Assembly: GCF_000801315.1 (NCBI RefSeq)
Contig: NZ_CP010054.1
Span: forward strand, 124,001 to 188,000
Direction: 5' to 3'
DNA from: Hymenobacter sp. DG25B
GTDB taxonomy: Bacteria; Bacteroidota; Bacteroidia; Cytophagales; Hymenobacteraceae
Length of the DNA stretch: 64,000 bases
The number at the start of each line of letters is the position of its first letter. Position 1 is the first letter of the stretch. Positions 7,994 to 15,677 of this stretch are shown here, piece by piece. The notes beneath the pieces were generated by a model. That model was not told where the DNA came from and searched no databases. It worked only from the letters and a program-made list of their open reading frames with translations. Both the position numbers and the translations under genes were made by a program.

Positions 7994-8593
7994 TTATTTT
8001 TGAGCTTGTTCGGCCCAGGCATCAAAACGCCACACCTGCTCCGGCGTGAGACAGGCGTGCAGCGGAATATCGCCCGCCCAGCTGTCCGTAATGCGGGCAA
8101 TGGGAGGCTCCATGCTCACCCCGATGCGCAGGGCATTGGGGCGGCACTGCTGCAGAAACCGGTCATAGAAGCCTTTGCCGTAGCCTACGCGGTGGCCTTG
8201 CTCATCAAAAGCCAGTAACGGCACCAGCACGGCGTCCAGCTGTGAGGGCTGCACTTCCGGGGCAGCTACCGGTTCAGGAATTCCCCAGCGGTTGGTTTGC
8301 AGGGGCCTACCGGGCAACAGTTCGTAGTGGCGCAGGCTCTCGCCATCGGGCTGCACTACGCCCACGGCCAGGCGCACGGGTAGCTGGTGCTCCCAAATCC
8401 AGTTGACAATTGCCCAGGTATCGGGTTCCTGGTGGTGCGGAATGGGCAGAAACAGATGCAGCCAGCGCCACTCCGCTACCGGAAAATGCTGCACCAACTG
8501 CTCGCGCAGGGCCAGGCTGCGCCGCTGCACCTCTGCCTCGGGCAGGGCACGGCGGCGTTCCAGCATCAGGCGGCGCAGGTCAGCTTTCAGCAT
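7994..8593 (-). CDS. 5-formyltetrahydrofolate cyclo-ligase
   Basis: 199 residues, the normal size for the MTHFS/YgfA family. It converts 5-formyl-THF to 5,10-methenyl-THF using ATP. The phosphate-binding C-terminal motif VPLLAFDEQGHRVGYGKGFY (about residues 143-162) is diagnostic, and the N-terminal KADLRRLMLERRRAL helix is typical. It lies six bases downstream of bshC on the same strand, so the two probably share a transcript. It is followed by the exbD promoter region. Confidence 0.9.
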   Translation of the reverse strand: MLKADLRRLMLERRRALPEAEVQRRSLALREQLVQHFPVAEWRWLHLFLPIPHHQEPDTWAIVNWIWEHQLPVRLAVGVVQPDGESLRHYELLPGRPLQTNRWGIPEPVAAPEVQPSQLDAVLVPLLAFDEQGHRVGYGKGFYDRFLQQCRPNALRIGVSMEPPIARITDSWAGDIPLHACLTPEQVWRFDAWAEQAQK

Positions 8594-8599
8594 GAGCTT

Positions 8600-10192
8600 T
8601 TACTCTTCCTCAATCACCGTGAACTCCAGCGCCAGCGGATCAAATGCCTCCAGCAGCTGCTGAATAAAGCCGGGGTTGTTGATGAGGATGCTCAGCACGT
8701 TATCCTCCCGCTCCTGCAGGTGCCCGTTGGGCATCAGCTTTTCCTTTAGCGCGGCCAGCTGGCTATAGGCCGTTTCGTGCTTGGCCTCGGAGGCTTTGCT
8801 CAGGCGCTTTTCCAGCCCGGTTACAATACCCGATACCTTCTGCTGCTCGGCCGCCACGGTGCGCACCAGCGTGGGGTCCAGGCGCTGGGCCAGGTCGGCA
8901 ATGCTCTGGAAGGCGGCGGCTAATTGTTCCTGCTGATCTTTCAGGCTGATTTCTTCCTGCCCCAGGGTGGCGCCCACTTGTTTTTTCAACTCAGGCAGGG
9001 GCCGGAAAATATCGGTAGCGGTGAGGCCCAGCTTGCGCAGCTTGCCGGCGTTGGCTTTGCCGATGTACTGGGCCGAATTACGGAGCAACAGGATGGGAAA
9101 GGGCACACCATTATCAGCAAATATGCCTTTCAGCTGAAACCAATAAGCTACCTCGGCGCCGCCGCCAATGTAGCAGAGGTTGGGCAGCAGAATTTCCTGG
9201 TACAGGGGCCGCAGCACCACGTTGGGGCTGAACTGCTCGGGGTGTTCCCGCACCAGCGCCAACAGCTCTTCCTGGGTATGGCAGCGGCCGGTGTTGCGCA
9301 CCATCATCTGGGCGCAGTCCTGAGCGGCATCGTACTCCAGCCGCTCGCGCTTGCCGGTATCGGTCAGGAAGAACAGGTTTAGCGGGCGCGAGTAGATCTG
9401 GGGTTTGTAGCCGGCGGCTTCCAGCTGCGCATTGGCGGCCTGCACGGCGCGGTTAGAGGCCTGCTCCCGGATTTCCTTTTCCAGCACCGGCACCAGCGCC
9501 TGCTTTAAGGCAGGCATATCTCCATCAACGCTTACCAAACCCAGCTCGCCAAACAAATCATGCGTGAGCTTGCGCGTGGCTTCCGTCAGAGTGGCTGATT
9601 GCTCATATGCCTCGCGGAACACCGCCGGCACATCAGCCGGCAGCTGGTCCAGCAGTTCCTCTTTGAGGCCCGCCAACGGCAGACGACCTACCGGCCCGCC
9701 GGTTTCGGCGGCGTTCCACTGGTATTTCTTGCCAAACAGATTAATATGGTTGATTTCGGCGAAATCGTGGTCTTCGGTGGCCATCCAGTACACCGGCACA
9801 AAATCGTACTGCGGGTACTTTTCCTTCAGCTGGCGCGCCAGCTTCACCGCCGATACAATCTTGTAAATGAAGTATAGCGGCCCGGTAAGCAGGTTAAGCT
9901 GGTGGCCGGTAGTGATGGTGAAGGTGGTTTCCCGGGCCAGCAGCTCCAGATTGGCCTGCACGGCCGGGTGCACGGTGGGCAGCGTGGCATACTGCTCGCG
10001 CAGGGCCGCTACCAGCCGTTGCCGGGCTTCGGGCGAGTAGGAAGCGCGCTTCTCTTCTATCTGAGCGGCAAATTCGTCCAGCTGCGGAAAGCGGTGATAG
10101 AAGGGCTCCAGCGCTTCGTGGCGAGCCAGGTAATCAGTCAGCAGGGAGGAAAACGCGCCAGTAGCGGCGTAACTAAGGGTCGTAACAGACAT
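8600..10192 (-). CDS. bshC: Bacillithiol biosynthesis cysteine-adding enzyme BshC
   Basis: 530 residues. BshC joins cysteine to glucosaminyl-malate in the last step of bacillithiol synthesis, the low-molecular-weight thiol used in place of glutathione in this phylum. Typical segments are ITTGHQLNLLTGPLYFIYKI (residues about 95-114), YWMATEDHDFAEI, and YIGGGAEVAYWFQLKGIF, with a C-terminal coiled-coil region rich in Gln and Glu (about residues 395-480). Size and motifs fit the family well. bshA and bshB are not in the window. The cyclo-ligase gene follows after six bases. Confidence 0.93.
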   Translation of the reverse strand: MSVTTLSYAATGAFSSLLTDYLARHEALEPFYHRFPQLDEFAAQIEEKRASYSPEARQRLVAALREQYATLPTVHPAVQANLELLARETTFTITTGHQLNLLTGPLYFIYKIVSAVKLARQLKEKYPQYDFVPVYWMATEDHDFAEINHINLFGKKYQWNAAETGGPVGRLPLAGLKEELLDQLPADVPAVFREAYEQSATLTEATRKLTHDLFGELGLVSVDGDMPALKQALVPVLEKEIREQASNRAVQAANAQLEAAGYKPQIYSRPLNLFFLTDTGKRERLEYDAAQDCAQMMVRNTGRCHTQEELLALVREHPEQFSPNVVLRPLYQEILLPNLCYIGGGAEVAYWFQLKGIFADNGVPFPILLLRNSAQYIGKANAGKLRKLGLTATDIFRPLPELKKQVGATLGQEEISLKDQQEQLAAAFQSIADLAQRLDPTLVRTVAAEQQKVSGIVTGLEKRLSKASEAKHETAYSQLAALKEKLMPNGHLQEREDNVLSILINNPGFIQQLLEAFDPLALEFTVIEEE

Positions 10193-10322
10193 ACGCGGGG
10201 AAAATATTCGGCTATAACCACTCAGCCGCCATAAAGTAACTGGGTATTTTTTTGGCGGCCTATTTTTAGCTTTTGGCCGATGGCTGTTGGCTAATGGCTT
10301 ATTCCTGGAATGAGACTTTGCG

Positions 10323-11132
10323 CTATACCGCCCAAAAACGCATTTCCAGGGAAATACGCGTCTCGTCCGGGTTCAGGTTCACGGCCCCGCCGTGCAGCAG
10401 ATACGGCGAAAACAGCAGCACTTCCTCCGGGCCGGGGTTAGGCCGAATGATTTCCAGCGGCTCGGCCGCGCCGGTTACGGCGGGCACGGTGAAGGACACG
10501 CCGTTGTACACGGCCCCGCCGCGGGTACGCTCCGTGCGGTTCTCCGGCCACCAGTGGCTGCCCGGCACCAGCGTCAGGGAGGAATCCGGGGTGCTGCCCG
10601 TTACGGGCACGTAAATATTGAGGCAGTCCCGGTAATCCGGGAGCCACACGTCGCGGTGCAGGGGGTTGTTGTCGGCGCGGTTGGGGCGCACAATGCGCAG
10701 GTGAAAAAACCGCTCCCCGTCCCAGGGGTTCAGCGCCCGCACCGGTCGGCCGCACAGCTCCGAGACGCGCGCTTCCAGCAAAGCAGCCAGCACGGGCAGG
10801 TGCTCCTGCCGGTATTCTTTGGTTTGGTTGATGACGGCCAGGTGCAGGTCCCGGTCATCCCCGACAATCTGATGATACTGATTGACCGGAAAATCCGGTG
10901 CTACCGGCCGGCCGGCGTTAGCCAGCGCCTCACGCACCAAGGCTTCCAGCCCTTGCTGCAATTGGCGTTGCTCATCAGCAGAAAGAAACGGAGCCACGGT
11001 GTAGCCCTGCGCGGCCCAGGCAGTGCCGGCGGTTAGGTCAACGGCATCGGCCAGCAGCACCTGCGCCTGCTGGGGGCCGGTTTCGCCTTCAATCCGATAT
11101 TCTACCTCCCGCTGGTTGATCTGCGCTTTCAT
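10323..11132 (-). CDS. Phytanoyl-CoA dioxygenase-like Fe(II)/2-oxoglutarate oxygenase
   Basis: 269 residues. The centre and C-terminus carry a plausible facial triad: HRDVWLPDY (His-x-Asp, about residues 173-176) and a later LLHGGAVNLNPDETRISLEM (His, then an Arg that could hold 2-oxoglutarate). SLTLVPGSHWW between them is typical of PhyH-like enzymes, in which SL.LVPGSH is common. Substrate unknown. The first 40 residues are unlike known domains. The gene stands alone between bshC and rimO on the same strand, with a family B palindrome directly upstream. Confidence 0.65.
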   Translation of the reverse strand: MKAQINQREVEYRIEGETGPQQAQVLLADAVDLTAGTAWAAQGYTVAPFLSADEQRQLQQGLEALVREALANAGRPVAPDFPVNQYHQIVGDDRDLHLAVINQTKEYRQEHLPVLAALLEARVSELCGRPVRALNPWDGERFFHLRIVRPNRADNNPLHRDVWLPDYRDCLNIYVPVTGSTPDSSLTLVPGSHWWPENRTERTRGGAVYNGVSFTVPAVTGAAEPLEIIRPNPGPEEVLLFSPYLLHGGAVNLNPDETRISLEMRFWAV

Positions 11133-11172
11133 GGCCGCAAGCTAAACAGTAATCCACTGGTCGAAAATGAAA

Positions 11173-11266
11173 AACGTCATGTCGAGCGGAGTCGAGACAT
11201 CTCGCGTGCTATGTAGTACTATTCACCACACTAGCGAGATGTCTCGACTCCGCTCGACATGACGTT
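11173..11266. repeat. Dispersed palindrome, family B
   Basis: A perfect 33-base inverted repeat with arms at 11173-11205 and 11234-11266 and a 28-base loop. Arm 1 contains TGTCGAGCGGAGTCGAGACA. It sits just after the rimO stop codon and upstream of the dioxygenase gene, both on the minus strand. Only copy of this family in the window. Confidence 0.85.
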
Positions 11267-11298
11267 CTTTTCTATTCGTTCTTTTATACGCTTAGCGC

Positions 11299-12615
11299 TT
11301 AGCGCACCAGCTCGCCGTAAAGGTCGAAGTCGGAGGCTTCGTTGATTTTCACGGTGGCGAAGTCGCCGAGGCGCACGTGGGTGTCTTTGTCGGCGGGCAC
11401 CAGCACTTCGTTGTCCACTTCCGGCGAGTCAAACTCGGTGCGACCCACAAAGTAGCCGCTTTCTTTGCGGTCGAAGAGCACTTTGTAGGTCTGGCCGACC
11501 TTCTGCTCGTTCAGCTCCATGGAAATGCCCTGCTGCAGCTCCATGATCTGGTCGGCGCGGTCCTGCTTTACGTCGGCGGGCACGTTGTCTTCCAGGGTGT
11601 AGGAGTGCGTGTTATCCTCGTGCGAGTAGGTGAAGATGCCCAGCCGGTCGAAGCGGGTTTCCTCCACAAAGTTGTAGAGGTCTTCGAAGTCCTGCTGCGT
11701 CTCGCCGGGGTGGCCGGAGATGAGCGTGGTGCGCAGCGCAATGCCCGGCACACGCTGCCGAATGGTGTCCACCAGCTCCACGGTGCGGCGCTTGCTGATG
11801 CCGCGGCGCATGGTTTTCAGCATGTTATCGGAAATATGCTGCAGGGGCATATCCAGGTATTTGCAGATGTTGCTGCGCTCGTTCATCACGTCCAGCGCAT
11901 CCAGCGGGAACTGCGAAGGGTAGGCGTACTGCATCCGGATCCAGTCGATGCCGTTCACGTCGGAGAGGTTGCGGAGCAGGTCGGCCAGCTTCCGCTCGCC
12001 GTAGTGCTGCAGGCCATAGTAAGTCAGGTCCTGGGCAATGAGAATCAGCTCCTTGGTGCCCATGCTGGCCAGGCGCTTAGCTTCCTTCACCAAGTCCTCA
12101 ATGGGGCGGTCCATGTGCTTGCCGCGCATCAGCGGGATGGCGCAGAACGAGCAGGGCCGGTTGCAGCCTTCGGCAATCTTGAAGTAGGCGTAGTGCTTGG
12201 GCGTGGTCAGCAGCCGCTCCCCTACCAGCTCGTGCATGTAGTCGGCTTCCAGGGTTTTCAGCAGTTGGGGCAATTCCAGGGTACCAAAAAAGGCATCTAC
12301 CTGCGGAATTTCCACCTCCAGATCGTCCTTGTAGCGCTGGGAAAGGCAGCCCGTTACGTAGAGCTTCTCAAGCTTCCCGGCCTCTTTTTCGTCGGCGTAG
12401 CGCAGGATGGTGTCAATACTTTCCTGCTTGGCATTATCAATGAAGCCGCAAGTATTGATGATGACGATGTTGGCGTCGCTCTTTTCGGCTTCGTGCGTCA
12501 CCTCAAACTGGTTGGCGCGCAATTGGCCCATCAGCACTTCCGAGTCCACGACGTTTTTGGAGCAGCCGAGGGTAATGACGTTTACTTTATTGGCCTGCTG
12601 GCTTCTGACTTTCAT
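11299..12615 (-). CDS. rimO: Ribosomal protein S12 methylthiotransferase RimO
   Basis: 438 residues. RimO adds a methylthio group to Asp88/89 of ribosomal protein S12, using two 4Fe-4S clusters. The N-terminal cluster cysteines are C18 (LGCSKN), C56 (NTCGF) and C90 (VTGC). The radical SAM cluster is C151-C155-C158 (CNRPCSFC), followed by IPLMRGKHMDR. The TRAM domain is at the C-terminus (VLFDRKESGYFVGRTEFDSP). Length is standard. It lies downstream of ftsY but has its own TACCTTTG promoter element at 12698-12705, with a family A palindrome between the two genes. Confidence 0.96.
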   Translation of the reverse strand: MKVRSQQANKVNVITLGCSKNVVDSEVLMGQLRANQFEVTHEAEKSDANIVIINTCGFIDNAKQESIDTILRYADEKEAGKLEKLYVTGCLSQRYKDDLEVEIPQVDAFFGTLELPQLLKTLEADYMHELVGERLLTTPKHYAYFKIAEGCNRPCSFCAIPLMRGKHMDRPIEDLVKEAKRLASMGTKELILIAQDLTYYGLQHYGERKLADLLRNLSDVNGIDWIRMQYAYPSQFPLDALDVMNERSNICKYLDMPLQHISDNMLKTMRRGISKRRTVELVDTIRQRVPGIALRTTLISGHPGETQQDFEDLYNFVEETRFDRLGIFTYSHEDNTHSYTLEDNVPADVKQDRADQIMELQQGISMELNEQKVGQTYKVLFDRKESGYFVGRTEFDSPEVDNEVLVPADKDTHVRLGDFATVKINEASDFDLYGELVR

Positions 12616-12697
12616 GCTGGATTGATTGGCGGGCGGCCGGGCAATTTCTTATGAGTGAGAAACTTGCCCGCTACGGCCCGCGGCGAATTTCGGACCG

Positions 12698-12705
12698 CAA
12701 AGGTA
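12698..12705 (-). promoter_or_regulatory. Bacteroidota -7 promoter element of rimO
   Basis: TACCTTTG on the minus strand fits TAnnTTTG. It lies about 80 bases before the rimO start, leaving a sizeable untranslated leader. Confidence 0.55.
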
Positions 12706-12765
12706 CGAATGAGGCAACGCCTTTTCCTACCCGAAAGGTTTCTTTGTAGCGTATGGACCAATGTA

Positions 12766-12851
12766 AAACTGTCATTCCGAGCAGCGCGAGGAATCTGGAC
12801 ACCTAACTTGCGGTAACTCCAGATTCCTCGCGCTGCTCGGAATGACAGTTT
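12766..12851. repeat. Dispersed palindrome, family A, copy 3
   Basis: A perfect 34-base inverted repeat: 12766-12799 (AAACTGTCATTCCGAGCAGC and on) against 12818-12851, with an 18-base loop. It starts 15 bases past the ftsY stop codon and separates ftsY from the rimO promoter. Confidence 0.87.
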
Positions 12852-12866
12852 GATGGCTGTTTATTT

Positions 12867-13844
12867 CTACTTCTTAAACAGCGAGTTGACGAACGTGTGC
12901 CGGTCAAACAGCTGCAGATCCGTCATCTTCTCGCCTACACCAATGTAGCGCACGGGCACGTTTAGCTGATCGGAAATGCCAATGACCACGCCGCCTTTGG
13001 CGGTGCCGTCGAGCTTGGTGATGGCCAGGGCCGTTACCTCGGTGGCTTTGGTAAATTCCTTGGCCTGCAGGAAGGCATTCTGGCCGGTGCTGCCATCCAG
13101 CACCAGCAGCACCTCGTGGGGCGCATCGGGAATCACCTTCTGCATCACGCGCTTGATTTTGCTCAGCTCGTTCATCAGGTTCACCTTGTTGTGCAGGCGG
13201 CCGGCGGTATCAATAATGACTACATCAGCCCCCATTTCCACGCCTTTCTGCACCGCGTCGTAGGCCACGGAGGCCGGGTCGGTGTTCATGCCGTGGGAAA
13301 TAACGGGCACGCCCACCCGCTGGCCCCAGATGATGAGCTGGTCGACGGCGGCGGCGCGGAAGGTATCCGCAGCACCCAGCACCACTTTCTTGCCGGCCGA
13401 GTGGAAACGGTGCGCCAGCTTGCCGATGGTAGTGGTTTTGCCTACTCCATTCACGCCCACCACCATAATCACGAAGGGCTGGCCGGGGCTATCGGCGCGG
13501 TCCAGGATGGCGCGGGAGCCGGTGGCGCCGCTGTTGGCGTCCAGCAGCTCCACAATTTCCTCGCGCAGGATGCGGTCCAGCTCGGAGGTGCTCACGTACT
13601 TGTCGCGGGCCACGCGCTTCTCAATCCGGTCAATCACCTTCACGGTGGTGTCAATGCCCACATCGGCATGCACCAGCATGGTTTCCAGGTCATCCAGCAC
13701 GGCTTCGTCCACGGTGGCTTTGCCCACCACGGCTTTGCTCAGCTGATCAAAGAAGTTGGTTTTAGTCTTCTGCAGGCCTTCATCGAGGGCCTGCTGCTGC
13801 TCCTTGCTTTCCTTGTCCTTCTTGAAAAAATCGAAGAGTCCCAT
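12867..13844 (-). CDS. ftsY: Signal recognition particle receptor FtsY
   Basis: 325 residues. SRP GTPase that docks SRP-ribosome complexes to the Sec translocon at the inner membrane. After a short charged N-terminus ([13 protein letters not shown]) comes the NG domain: P-loop [15 protein letters not shown] (about residues 128-142), [19 protein letters not shown], and [10 protein letters not shown] near the end. The acidic A domain of the E. coli protein is missing, as is normal in this phylum. The upstream genes DUF4295 and rpmG are on the same strand, but a terminator and a family D palindrome intervene. Confidence 0.96.
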   Translation of the reverse strand: MGLFDFFKKDKESKEQQQALDEGLQKTKTNFFDQLSKAVVGKATVDEAVLDDLETMLVHADVGIDTTVKVIDRIEKRVARDKYVSTSELDRILREEIVELLDANSGATGSRAILDRADSPGQPFVIMVVGVNGVGKTTTIGKLAHRFHSAGKKVVLGAADTFRAAAVDQLIIWGQRVGVPVISHGMNTDPASVAYDAVQKGVEMGADVVIIDTAGRLHNKVNLMNELSKIKRVMQKVIPDAPHEVLLVLDGSTGQNAFLQAKEFTKATEVTALAITKLDGTAKGGVVIGISDQLNVPVRYIGVGEKMTDLQLFDRHTFVNSLFKK

Positions 13845-13850
13845 ACGGAG

Positions 13851-13962
13851 AGTAGCGCGAAGCTCCAGCTTCGCGCATCGTTGCTGACGATGGACGATGA
13901 TGTTGGCACCGCCCGCCGGACGGGCCGTTCAACGACGCACGAAGCTGGAGCTTCGCGCTACT
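13851..13962. repeat. Dispersed palindrome, family D, copy 1
   Basis: Arms at 13851-13883 and 13930-13962 (33 bases, two mismatches) flank a 46-base centre. Each arm is itself palindromic, around GCGCGAAGCTCCAGCTTCGC, so a four-way structure can form. It begins seven bases from the ftsY start codon and must therefore hold or displace the ftsY promoter. A second copy is at 58013-58109. Confidence 0.82.
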
Positions 13963-13969
13963 ACAACGC

Positions 13970-13997
13970 AAAAAAGTCCCACGCTGGCGGGACTTCT
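13970..13997 (-). terminator. Rho-independent terminator after the DUF4295 gene
   Basis: On the minus strand AAGTCCC pairs with GGGACTT around an 8-base loop and is followed by a T-run. It closes the rpmG-DUF4295 unit just before the family D palindrome and ftsY. Confidence 0.75.
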
Positions 13998-14030
13998 TCA
14001 CTTCGGTTAGGATGCCACAGGGGCGCCGGA

Positions 14031-14192
14031 TTACTTAACGCCGGTAGCGAGGTAGTCCTGCACTTTATCTACGGGCACCATTTCCTCACGGAACGTATAG
14101 GCACCAGTTTTCTCCGATTTAACGGCACGAATCACTTTAGCCCAATCCTTACCGCCTGGGGTTTTCAGGGTTGCTACTACTTTCTTAGCCAT
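14031..14192 (-). CDS. DUF4295 domain-containing small basic protein
   Basis: 53 residues, starting MAKKVVATLKTPGGKDWAKV and ending in VQDYLATGVK. This is the small, Lys-rich DUF4295 family that follows rpmG in Bacteroidota and is presumed ribosome-associated from that context; no function is established that I know of. It starts eight bases after the rpmG stop codon, so the two genes share a transcript, and a terminator follows its own stop. Confidence 0.9.
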   Translation of the reverse strand: MAKKVVATLKTPGGKDWAKVIRAVKSEKTGAYTFREEMVPVDKVQDYLATGVK

Positions 14193-14199
14193 GACTCAA

Positions 14200-14382
14200 T
14201 TACTTGATTTCCTTGTGAACGGTCATCTTCTTGAGCACAGAGTTGAACTTCTTCAGCTCGATGCGCTCAGGAGTGTTTTTGCGGTTCTTGGTGGTAATGT
14301 AGCGCGAGGTGCCCGGCTGACCCGAGTTCTTGTGCTCGGTGCACTCGAGGATTACCTGCACCCGGTTTCCTTTTTTAGCCAT
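14200..14382 (-). CDS. rpmG: 50S ribosomal protein L33
   Basis: 60 residues, full length. Small basic protein of the large subunit near the E site. Family segments [20 protein letters not shown] and [19 protein letters not shown] are clear. It has one cysteine in ECTEH and lacks the paired CxxC ribbons, so it is the zinc-free type. First gene of a two-gene unit with DUF4295, driven from the TACCTTTG element about 29 bases upstream. In most relatives rpmB comes just before it; here rpmB is 3 kb away. Confidence 0.97.
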   Translation of the reverse strand: MAKKGNRVQVILECTEHKNSGQPGTSRYITTKNRKNTPERIELKKFNSVLKKMTVHKEIK

Positions 14383-14410
14383 CTCGACTTAGTTTTTGGA
14401 TTAAGGACTG

Positions 14411-14418
14411 CAAAGGTA
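14411..14418 (-). promoter_or_regulatory. Bacteroidota -7 promoter element of rpmG-DUF4295
   Basis: TACCTTTG on the minus strand matches TAnnTTTG exactly, 28 bases before the rpmG ATG. It shows that rpmG is transcribed independently of rpmB. Confidence 0.6.
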
Positions 14419-14596
14419 CACGGCTTTTTGGAATTCTCAAACACCCAAGCGAACAATAAACCCAGGAATATCTTTTTGACTTTCATGCTGCTACGCCCCA
14501 GATGGGCCGGCCGGCCGCCACTTTATACCAGGCACAGGCGGAAAACGGCATCCAACGGATGCCATCTGCCGCCTCTACGCAGTGCCACCACGAAGC

Positions 14597-15421
14597 TTAG
14601 CGCAGCTCCATGTCGTGCAGTTTTATCACATATTCCTTCGTCGCCGCGTCGTAACCGATGGTGTACTTGGTGGGGTAATACAGGCCGGTTCTCTCTACCA
14701 TTTCCGGGCGGGGCAAGGTGAAGGTTTCGGTTTTCTTTTCTTCGAGGTAAGCCTTTGTAATCATGGGCTCCAGGAAAATAACTTTTCCGTTGTAGGAACC
14801 ATAGATAAAGGTTTGGGTGAAGTCCTCGCCGTGGTATTCGTGGCTGTTGGGGTCTATCCAGTGGCGCCCCATCATAGGCACGGTGCGGCCGGGTGCTACG
14901 TTGGGCGCCGTCTGGTAACCGGCGGGCAGCAGGTTGGCGGCGGGTAGCACATCACCATTGGCATCATCCAGACCAATCTGAGCCCGCTCGGCCATGGTAA
15001 TCATGTAGAAGTGGGCATCAAAATGCGGCTTGCCATACACTGCGGCTGGTTCATGCCCATTCGGGTTCCAGTCCAGGGAAAGATGATTGAAGGGCAGCTT
15101 GGCAGTGGAATTAGCCGGCAGGCTGAGCATATACCAGGCTGGGGGGTTGGTATCGGTGGCGGGCAGGCCGGTGAGGGCGGCCTCGGTCAGGCGCATGCCT
15201 ATTTCGGTGGGGTTGCCGCTGGCATCTACTGTTATAAAGCTGCGCGCGGTGCCGTTGCCCACCGTTACGGCATCACCATAAGTGGTTACCGGCGTGGGAG
15301 GCGTGTTATTGTCATCATCGTCATCGTTGCAGGCGGTAGTAAATGCCAGGCTTCCTACCATGAAAATAGTCAGCCAGAGACGCACGCCGCGGCGCATCCC
15401 AAAAAGAAGAGAATCAAGCAT
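14597..15421 (-). CDS. DUF5602 (TTHB210-like) lipoprotein
   Basis: 274 residues. A signal peptide (WLTIFMVGSLAFTTAC) ends in a lipobox cysteine, followed by an acidic NDDDDDNNTPPTP linker that in this phylum favours surface export. The mature part has NPNGHEPAAVYGKPHFDAHF, with several His and Asp residues in a metal-site-like spacing. I relate it to the DUF5602/TTHB210-like family from this segment, without certainty. Function unknown. The start could also be the ATG at 15397. It sits between rpmB and rpmG, together with the M24 peptidase gene, in an otherwise ribosomal neighbourhood. Confidence 0.62.
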   Translation of the reverse strand: MLDSLLFGMRRGVRLWLTIFMVGSLAFTTACNDDDDDNNTPPTPVTTYGDAVTVGNGTARSFITVDASGNPTEIGMRLTEAALTGLPATDTNPPAWYMLSLPANSTAKLPFNHLSLDWNPNGHEPAAVYGKPHFDAHFYMITMAERAQIGLDDANGDVLPAANLLPAGYQTAPNVAPGRTVPMMGRHWIDPNSHEYHGEDFTQTFIYGSYNGKVIFLEPMITKAYLEEKKTETFTLPRPEMVERTGLYYPTKYTIGYDAATKEYVIKLHDMELR

Positions 15422-15509
15422 AACTGAAAGGATTAAATAATAGCAGCACGTTTCCGGCAGAGCAGTCAGACTCCTGACCGGCTTTGCTCCAGCTGGTCAG
15501 TCAGGGCAT

Positions 15510-15539
15510 CTCCTGGCATGGATTTACGCATGCCAGGAG
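15510..15539. other. Hairpin in the gap between the M24 peptidase and DUF5602 genes
   Basis: CTCCTGGCATG (15510-15520) pairs perfectly with CATGCCAGGAG (15529-15539) around 8 bases. There is no T-run, so it is not a classical terminator. The 256-base gap 15422-15677 also holds a weaker CTGACC/GGTCAG stem and an AT-rich part near 15600, which could be the DUF5602 promoter. Confidence 0.45.
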
Positions 15540-15677
15540 CCCGGCGTCTGTGCCAACTACCCGTACTGAGTGCGGCAGCGGCACTTAAAGCACAATTATT
15601 AGTTAATAAAATACAATATATATAAAACCAGGGATAATAGAGCGTGCAGGTTTATGTTGCAGCATTAGGCAGTCCTT

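Noticed and set aside
11377..12654. 425-codon plus-strand frame opposite rimO
   Set aside because: Shadow of rimO; Val/Gly/His-rich translation with no recognisable motif.
2498..12851. Repeated sequence as a CRISPR array
   Set aside because: Copies are kilobases apart, inverted and intergenic, without regular spacers.
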